DNA from: Bacteroidota bacterium
GTDB lineage: Bacteria; Bacteroidota; Kryptoniia; Kryptoniales; JAKASW01
Direction: 5' to 3'
Length of the DNA stretch: 5,805 nt
Assembly: GCA_021785235.1 (NCBI GenBank)
Contig: JAJYGB010000424.1
Span: forward strand, 1-5,805
Program-made: the position numbers and the translations under genes
Shown here: piece by piece, positions 1-3,602 of the stretch
Numbering within the stretch: the stretch's first letter is position 1
Layout: each line of letters opens with the position of its first letter
Notes under the pieces: model-generated
Seen by the model: only the letters and a program-made list of their open reading frames with translations
Databases searched by the model: none
Told to the model about the DNA's origin: nothing

Positions 1-101
1 AGAAACTTGCGGAAGACAAGTCGTTGAAGAAAGTCCTCACGTTCAATTACGACACGGGTGAACGGTACCTATCGGTTGATGGGTTATTTCCGGCGAGCTG
101 A
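1..101 (+). CDS. Cysteine synthase / cystathionine beta-synthase family protein, C-terminal end only
   Basis: This is the 3' end of a gene that enters from the left edge; reading frame 3 gives 32 residues and a TGA stop at 99-101. The tail contains [19 protein letters not shown]. The GERYLS motif close to the C-terminus, after a short hydrophobic strand, is characteristic of PLP-dependent O-acetylserine sulfhydrylases and the related cystathionine beta-synthases (fold type II), which make cysteine or cystathionine in the cytoplasm. The catalytic lysine and PLP-binding loops lie outside the window, so the exact substrate cannot be decided. The gene converges on dapD, whose stop is 75 bases away; no strong terminator hairpin with a T-run is visible between them. 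The family is fairly secure from the motif; the precise member is not. Confidence 0.72.
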   Translation, partial: KLAEDKSLKKVLTFNYDTGERYLSVDGLFPAS

Positions 102-176
102 AATAAATTACAGACAATCGCGACTCGCTCAACTCAGGGAGGACCCGAAGGGGAACGAGCCGCAATCGGGCTTCTA

Positions 177-1019
177 CTATCTCAGTGCGTCCTCGAGCAC
201 GGTCGCGGCGTCGGTCTTTTCGTCGCGGTACTTGACGATGATGGGGGTGTAGAGGGAGAGCTTGTTCTTCGCCGCGAAGTCACCCGCGGCAGCCCTCGAT
301 CCGGGAACGACGACGGCTCCCTCCGGGATCATGAGCGGTTTGCCTTTCTCTTTCCGGTGGATTAGCCCTTTGACCAGATCGTACACGGGGGTCGAGCCTG
401 TAATGATACAGCCTGCTCCTATGACCGCGCGCCTCTTGACTATCGTACCCTCGTAGATACCGCAATTGCCGCCAACCATCACTTCATCTTCAATAATGAT
501 GGGCAACGCGCCGACAGGCTCCAATACTCCGCCTATTTGAGTGGCGGCACTCACGTGGACCTTCTTTCCGACCTGCGCGCAGGAGCCGACCAGCGAGTGC
601 GAATCGAGCATGGTTCCCTCTCCCACATAGGCGCCGACATTAACGTAGGACGGCGGCATGATGACCACGCCAGGCGAGAGATATGCGCCCCGTCTTATCG
701 CCGTCCCGCCGGGGACTACACGTATCTGGTCCACCACGGAAATGTCTTTCACCGGAAATGTGTGCTTATCGAAGAACTGGGCCCCGCAGGCATCTTCGAC
801 CTTGACGAGCTTGCCGATCCTGAAGGCAAGGAGGATACCTTTCTTTACCCACTCGTTGACCCGCCATCCGGTCGGGGAGGATAGGTCCGGCTCGGCGGCT
901 CTTATCTCCCCGATGTCGAGAAGCTCAAGGAAGCGCTCGACGTAAGTCTCCGCCTCCACGCTGGTCTCGTGGATTCCGTACAGTTTTTCTATTTCCGCTA
1001 TCAGAAGCTCTCTGCTCAT
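177..1019 (-). CDS. dapD: 2,3,4,5-tetrahydropyridine-2,6-dicarboxylate N-succinyltransferase
   Basis: DapD transfers succinyl from succinyl-CoA to tetrahydrodipicolinate, committing the intermediate to the succinylase branch of diaminopimelate and lysine synthesis in the cytoplasm. The 280 residues compare with 274 in E. coli. An N-terminal helical region (about 1-100) is followed by a left-handed parallel beta-helix of hexapeptide repeats (about 105-245). Recognisable blocks are [15 protein letters not shown] (54-68), [19 protein letters not shown] (122-140), [12 protein letters not shown] (144-155) and IGGVLEP (162-168). Asp139 corresponds to catalytic Asp141 of the E. coli-type enzyme, but the partner Glu189 position is Gly187 in GGNCGIYEG; Glu190 is three residues on. 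The SHSLVG wording in place of TWATVG also marks a divergent subfamily. The ATG shares its first base with the last base of the dapA TAA stop, so translational coupling is likely; GGGACGA just upstream is a modest ribosome site. It is the last gene of the dapB-dapA-dapD unit. Confidence 0.95.
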   Translation of the reverse strand: MSRELLIAEIEKLYGIHETSVEAETYVERFLELLDIGEIRAAEPDLSSPTGWRVNEWVKKGILLAFRIGKLVKVEDACGAQFFDKHTFPVKDISVVDQIRVVPGGTAIRRGAYLSPGVVIMPPSYVNVGAYVGEGTMLDSHSLVGSCAQVGKKVHVSAATQIGGVLEPVGALPIIIEDEVMVGGNCGIYEGTIVKRRAVIGAGCIITGSTPVYDLVKGLIHRKEKGKPLMIPEGAVVVPGSRAAAGDFAAKNKLSLYTPIIVKYRDEKTDAATVLEDALR

Positions 1020-1945
1020 TATTTCGTCCCGTTGGCGGTGTCTCCGACCGGTACCTGTATCAAGTCGAGTTCGGCCAAGATTTTCCTCAGCTTCGCCCGG
1101 GTGGATTCCATCGGGGAAACCAGCGGCAGGCGAAACACCTCTTCAATCATGCCCATCATGGCGAGCGCCGCTTTGACGGGGATCGGGTTCGATTCGATGA
1201 AGTTCGCGTTCATGAGCGGAAGGAGTTTGAAGTGAAGCATCCTCGCGTTCTCAAGATCGCCTCCGAGAGCGTATCTTACCATGTCGCTGAAGAGCTTCGG
1301 CACCTCGTTCGCGACAACCGATATGATGCCGTCACCGCCGAGTGCTATCAGTGTAAACGCAAACTGGTCGTCGCCGGAGTAAACCGCGAAATCGTCCGGC
1401 CTCCCCCTGAGGATTTCCATCATCTGAGGTACGTTCCCGCTCGCCTCTTTGACGGCGTAGACGTTCGGGATATCCTCCGCCATCCTGATAGTTGTTTCCG
1501 CGGCGATATTGCTTCCCGTCCGGCCTGGGACATTATAAACGACGATCGGTATGTCGACTGCTTCCGCGATTGCGGCATAATGACGGTAGAAGCCCTCCTG
1601 CGTCGGTTTGTTGTAATACGGCGCGACGGACAGAACGCCGTCCGCTCCGATCGACTTTGCGTGAACAGTAAGTGAAATTGCCTCGCGGGTCGAATTGCTC
1701 CCCGCGCCGACGATTACCGGCACGCGCCGGTTCGCCTGATCAAGAACTATCTCCATGACATGCTGATGCTCCGGATGAGAGAGTGTCGCGCTCTCACCGG
1801 TGGTGCCGGCGGGAAGGATCGCTTCCGTGCCGTTCGTTATCTGGAACTCGACAAGCTCCCTTATTCTCTGCTCGTCTACCGAGCCGTCTTTCTTGAACGG
1901 TGTAACAAGAGCCACGCCGGTTCCTCGAAATAGCATCCGTCTCAT
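1019..1945 (-). CDS. dapA: 4-hydroxy-tetrahydrodipicolinate synthase
   Basis: DapA condenses pyruvate with aspartate semialdehyde, the first step specific to diaminopimelate/lysine synthesis. The 308-residue protein is a full-length class I aldolase-type TIM barrel. Schiff-base Lys166 lies in VYAVKEASG, proton-relay Tyr137 in [10 protein letters not shown], Arg142 in the same block, and Thr48-Thr49 in AGTTGES; Tyr110-Tyr111 are in [11 protein letters not shown]. The lysine feedback positions of the Gram-negative enzyme also appear present: His57 and His60 (SHPEH), Asn84 and Glu88 (GSNSTRE) and Tyr110. Allosteric inhibition by lysine is therefore expected, though this is inferred from residue identity only. 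The start was chosen at 1945 because GAGG lies at 1951-1954, five bases upstream; an in-frame ATG at codon 4 lacks a site as good. The gene lies 97 bases after dapB and overlaps dapD by one base. The minus-strand lysine riboswitch far upstream should control it with dapB. Confidence 0.97.
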   Translation of the reverse strand: MRRMLFRGTGVALVTPFKKDGSVDEQRIRELVEFQITNGTEAILPAGTTGESATLSHPEHQHVMEIVLDQANRRVPVIVGAGSNSTREAISLTVHAKSIGADGVLSVAPYYNKPTQEGFYRHYAAIAEAVDIPIVVYNVPGRTGSNIAAETTIRMAEDIPNVYAVKEASGNVPQMMEILRGRPDDFAVYSGDDQFAFTLIALGGDGIISVVANEVPKLFSDMVRYALGGDLENARMLHFKLLPLMNANFIESNPIPVKAALAMMGMIEEVFRLPLVSPMESTRAKLRKILAELDLIQVPVGDTANGTK

Positions 1946-2006
1946 TTAATCCTCGTCCATTTGTTTTTCAATTTAGATTCTCAGCTACGCCAACCAAAGC
2001 TCTGAT

Positions 2007-2031
2007 CCGGTCGTCTTTACGACAAGGCCGG
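2007..2031 (-). repeat. Hairpin in the dapB-dapA gap
   Basis: Within the 97-base gap between dapB and dapA, GTCGT (2010-2014) and ACGAC (2019-2023) form a five-pair stem with a four-base loop. CCGG at both ends (2007-2010 and 2028-2031) can add a few pairs across a bulge. On the transcript no U-run follows, so it is unlikely to end transcription. It may be an mRNA processing or stability element, or have no role. Confidence 0.3.
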
Positions 2032-2044
2032 GAATTTCAAATTC
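2032..2044. repeat. GAATTTCAAATTC palindrome, copy 1 (at the dapB 3' end)
   Basis: This 13-base sequence is a perfect inverted repeat of six bases around a single central base. It overlaps the dapB stop codon (2043-2045). The identical 13-mer recurs just upstream of the dapB start at 2797-2809, so the two copies flank the gene. The single-base centre argues against a stable RNA hairpin and is more like a DNA site or a fragment of a dispersed intergenic repeat. Function unknown. Confidence 0.45.
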
Positions 2045-2771
2045 ACAGTTCTGCCAGGACATCCTTAAAGACAAAAAAACCTCTTTTCCCGACCGCCCAT
2101 TCCGCAGCGAGCACCGCTCCCAGCGCGAATCCTCGTCTCCCCCTCGAGATGTGGGTGAGTTCGATACGGTCGTTTTCAGAGTCAAAAAAAACGGTGTGAG
2201 TGCCGACCTCGCTTCCGATGCGGATGGAGTTCACCTGGAGATCCTCTTTCGGAATCCGCCCTTCGGGGAGTCCGGCAGCAAGCCGCTTCTTTCCCGGGAA
2301 ATTCTCCAGAATTGCGTTTCCGATCGTGATTGCCGTGCCGCTCGGAGCGTCCGCCTTCTGGTTATGATGCAGCTCAAGCACGGCGCAGTCGAAGCCGTCA
2401 AACGGCGCGAACAGCCTCGAAGCTTTCTCGACCATAGAGATGAACAGATTTACTCCCAGCGAGAAGTTGGATGAGACCACAGCCGTGATGCCCGCTTCGT
2501 CCACAGTCTTCTTGACTTCGTCCAAATGGTCCTGCCATCCGGTTGTCCCGATTATTATCGGTTTCTGAAGTTCCGCAGCGAACCTTACATGCTCCGGAAC
2601 GGCGCCGGCCACCGAAAAATCGATGAGGATATCGCACTGCTCGACCAATGCCCGGATGCTCCTGAGGTTTGTATCTAAATCCGCCGTCGCGGACACGAGG
2701 TGGGACCGTTGTTTCGCCACAGCCTCTATTTCTTTCCCCATCTTTCCGTAACCGAGCAATCCTATATTCAT
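2043..2771 (-). CDS. dapB: 4-hydroxy-tetrahydrodipicolinate reductase
   Basis: DapB reduces hydroxy-tetrahydrodipicolinate, the product of DapA, with NAD(P)H to tetrahydrodipicolinate, the substrate of DapD. The 242 residues are somewhat shorter than the usual ~270. The N-terminal Rossmann domain opens with GLLGYGKMG (4-12), and the dinucleotide domain continues with ILIDFSVAGAV (48-58) and IIIGTTGW (72-79). The catalytic and substrate-binding signature ELHHNQKADAPSGTA (133-147) gives His135-His136, Lys139 and the SGT loop that holds the dicarboxylate. The C-terminal strand returns to the nucleotide domain. The ATG at 2771 places the Rossmann strand at residue 2, as is normal; GAGA at 2780-2783 is a weak ribosome site eight bases upstream. 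It is the first gene after the long leader and lysine riboswitch, and is followed by dapA and dapD. A perfect 13-base palindrome flanks it on both sides. Confidence 0.96.
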   Translation of the reverse strand: MNIGLLGYGKMGKEIEAVAKQRSHLVSATADLDTNLRSIRALVEQCDILIDFSVAGAVPEHVRFAAELQKPIIIGTTGWQDHLDEVKKTVDEAGITAVVSSNFSLGVNLFISMVEKASRLFAPFDGFDCAVLELHHNQKADAPSGTAITIGNAILENFPGKKRLAAGLPEGRIPKEDLQVNSIRIGSEVGTHTVFFDSENDRIELTHISRGRRGFALGAVLAAEWAVGKRGFFVFKDVLAEL

Positions 2772-2795
2772 TGACTCAATCTCATTTGCGAATTC

Positions 2796-2810
2796 CGAAT
2801 TTCAAATTCG
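2796..2810. repeat. CGAATTTCAAATTCG palindrome, copy 2 (upstream of dapB)
   Basis: This is a perfect inverted repeat of seven bases around one central base, 25 bases upstream of the dapB ATG. Its inner 13 bases are identical to the copy at the dapB 3' end (2032-2044). A further CGAATT lies immediately to the left (2790-2795), giving the patch a repeated look. It could be an operator or part of a dispersed intergenic repeat; nothing in the window decides between these. Confidence 0.45.
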
Positions 2811-2878
2811 AAGGGTTCTCGGGAGGTTTAGATGCGAATGGAGGGAATAACTGATCATCAATTGAGTACCGACCAGTT

Positions 2879-2899
2879 TCCCGGAGGAGAAATCCGGGA
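2879..2899 (-). repeat. 7-bp hairpin in the dap leader
   Basis: On the transcript TCCCGGA pairs with TCCGGGA around a seven-base pyrimidine-rich loop (UUUCUCC). No U-run follows, so it is not a classical terminator. The distal arm (2898-2899) overlaps CGGCATC, which is complementary to a segment just after the aptamer, so the two pairings would compete. The role is inferred, but the stem itself is plainly visible. Confidence 0.45.
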
Positions 2900-2932
2900 T
2901 GCCGATGTTTGTTTTACGGAACATGGATCGGC

Positions 2933-2981
2933 AAAATAGCGCTCCATCCGCCGGTCTCCGCGATCCTTCGCGTAACGGATG
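2933..2981 (-). terminator. Terminator-like hairpin in the dap leader (weak)
   Basis: Read on the minus strand, CATCCG (2981 to 2976) pairs with CGGATG (2950 to 2945). An inner stem CGCGA/TCGCG (2972-2968 with 2963-2959) encloses a four-base loop. Six bases after the outer stem comes TATTTT (2938 to 2933). The position, between aptamer and first gene, is where a riboswitch terminator would sit. The U-tract is short and displaced and the outer stem is interrupted, so this is only a candidate. Confidence 0.3.
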
Positions 2982-3023
2982 ACAGTCTGCAAGTTCTTAA
3001 CTTCTTCCGGGCGGCATCATCTC

Positions 3024-3217
3024 GACAAGCTCATCCGAAATCCTTTCCGGAAGTCTCTCTTCGAACGAGACCTTCGGACCGGGCAGCCCAACCATGAACC
3101 CCGAAGTAGTGATCACGGTTTCGGCGGTAGTTCCTTTGTTCGTGCTTGCAAGGAGCTTCGGACCTTTCCCGGAAGATTTCCGGATACACGGGTACTCATA
3201 ACTACCGCACCTCTATC
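3024..3217 (-). promoter_or_regulatory. Lysine riboswitch aptamer (L box) of the dapB-dapA-dapD operon
   Basis: The minus-strand transcript opens with GATAGAGGTGCG (3217 to 3206), the conserved 5' L-box sequence known from leaders such as B. subtilis lysC. Its other elements follow in order. P2 is a perfect nine-pair stem, GCGGTAGTT (3208-3200) with AACTACCGC (3132-3124). Inside it are ATGAGTA (3199-3193), CGTG/CACG (3190-3187 with 3144-3141), a CCGGAA/TTCCGG hairpin (3183-3169) and AAAGG on the return strand, followed by CGCCGAAA (3126-3119). P3 pairs AACCGTGA (3120-3113) with TCATGGTT (3097-3090) around a 15-base loop, then GGTTGGGCTG (3093-3084). P4 pairs 3077-3067 with 3057-3047 with one mismatch. 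P5 TCCG/CGGA (3051-3048 with 3037-3034) leads into GGATGAGC..GTC (3036-3024). P1 (GATAG with TTGTC) is weak, relying on two G-U pairs. Lysine binding should lower expression of the lysine genes downstream. The aptamer length is normal for the class. The family call is strong; the regulatory outcome is inferred. Confidence 0.88.
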
Positions 3218-3228
3218 TAACTACACAG

Positions 3229-3259
3229 CAAATTTAGCCTTGTTGAGAAAGGAAAGCAA
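3229..3259 (-). promoter_or_regulatory. Promoter of the dap operon leader
   Basis: On the minus strand TTGCTT (3259 to 3254) is followed after exactly 17 bases by TAAATT (3236 to 3231), an acceptable sigma-70 pair. The same stretch also fits the Bacteroidota-type form, TTG then 20 bases then TAAATTTG (3236 to 3229). Transcription would start near 3224, only a few bases before the first conserved base of the lysine aptamer at 3217. That tight placement is the best support for the call. It leaves a leader of about 450 bases before dapB. Confidence 0.6.
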
Positions 3260-3302
3260 CTTTTTTCTGAGTCGCCCGTCTGTTAGTTTTATCAATCAGC
3301 GC

Positions 3303-3326
3303 AGGAACCGGAGCTGTCCGGTTCTT
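3303..3326. repeat. Inverted repeat AGGAACCGG / CCGGTTCTT
   Basis: GAACCGG (3305-3311) and CCGGTTC (3318-3324) are perfect complements around a six-base loop. One G-U and one A-U pair on the outside extend the stem to nine pairs. It lies upstream of the dap promoter and of the propeller gene, in the divergent intergenic region. A short T-rich tail (TTCTTGTT) follows on the plus strand, giving a weak resemblance to a terminator. No plus-strand gene that would need one is evident upstream, so it might instead be an operator. Confidence 0.4.
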
Positions 3327-3344
3327 GTTGCCGATGAAAAGAAG

Positions 3345-3461
3345 ATGGATGAACAAAAAGAGAGTTGGCTTACCACGATTCCTGTTCTTCCGCGAATACT
3401 TCTCGCGTGCGCGATGTGTCTTGGGATCATCGTCCGGTTTATAAAATGGATCGTGAAATAA
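3345..3461 (+). CDS. Possible 38-residue small membrane protein
   Basis: An ATG at 3345 begins a 38-codon frame ending in TAA at 3459-3461. The product has a charged start (MDEQKESW), one hydrophobic segment at about residues 12-30 (IPVLPRILLACAMCLGIIV) with two cysteines, and a basic aromatic tail (RFIKWIVK). That is the usual outline of a single-pass small membrane protein. Against it, there is no convincing ribosome binding site (only a purine run touching the ATG), and the frame stays open far upstream through sequence antisense to the riboswitch. It is not recognised as any family. It sits 141 bases before the propeller gene on the same strand. Treat it as a candidate only. Confidence 0.25.
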   Translation: MDEQKESWLTTIPVLPRILLACAMCLGIIVRFIKWIVK

Positions 3462-3602
3462 ATTCGGTCCGCCTCGTTCATAGACATCGTTCGTCCCGAA
3501 TTCTTGTCTGAAATAGAATCTGTTCCGATGATGTCGATCCGATCCTGCCTCACCATGGATCTGCTTCGAAATATTTTCAAAGCAACAAACCCGGAGGTTC
3601 AA

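Larger units (their letters stand above)
2772..3023 (-). promoter_or_regulatory. Leader between lysine aptamer and dapB (candidate expression platform)
   Basis: These ~250 bases of the operon transcript lie between the closing strand of the riboswitch and the dapB start. No gene is supported here. They hold a CATCCG..CGGATG hairpin (2945-2981), a TCCCGGA/TCCGGGA hairpin (2879-2899) and a palindrome (2796-2810). Two long-range complements are visible on the transcript. GATGCCG (3018 to 3012) just after the aptamer pairs with CGGCATC (2904 to 2898), which overlaps the second hairpin. ACTCAAT (2867 to 2861) pairs with ATTGAGT (2780 to 2774), next to the weak dapB ribosome site and start. Either could couple the aptamer to transcription or translation, but the switching mechanism is inferred only. 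Confidence 0.5.

Noticed and set aside
102..176. Terminator between the convergent cysteine synthase-like gene and dapD
   Set aside because: Only four-pair stems (CTCG/CGAG, CCC/GGG) without a T-run were found; not enough for a call.
1232..1675. 147-codon plus-strand ORF inside dapA
   Set aside because: Fully antisense to a complete, well-conserved dapA; a frame shadow.
3116..3199. 28-codon minus-strand ORF (MSTRVSGNLPGK...) preceded by GAGGTG eight bases upstream
   Set aside because: The apparent ribosome site is the conserved GAGGTGCG of the L box and the ATG is part of its ATGAGTA motif. A leader peptide is not needed to explain either.
3094..3201. 35-codon plus-strand ORF MNPEVVITVSAVVPLF...
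   Set aside because: It has a hydrophobic stretch, but it is antisense to P2-P3 of the aptamer and has no Shine-Dalgarno sequence.
2997..3213. Minus-strand frame that looks coding (contains FMVGLPGPKVSFEERLPERI, stop TAA at 2999-2997)
   Set aside because: Codon choice and residue mix are plausible, but there is no good start, and the segment is almost entirely the lysine aptamer with conserved RNA elements and stems. The frame is best seen as a shadow of the structured RNA.
3242..3266. GTTG..CAAC followed by six T on the plus strand as an intrinsic terminator
   Set aside because: The stem is only four A/T-containing pairs with an eleven-base loop, and the T-run overlaps sequence next to the dap -35 element.
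2979..3461. 160-codon plus-strand ORF across the intergenic region
   Set aside because: Its first half is antisense to the riboswitch and the dap promoter, its composition is unlike a folded protein, and no ribosome site is seen. Only its last 38 codons are kept as a weak candidate.
3504..3532. Promoter for the propeller gene (TTGTCT, 17 bases, GATGAT)
   Set aside because: Spacing is right but both hexamers match the consensus only partly; mentioned in the gene entry but not called as a feature.
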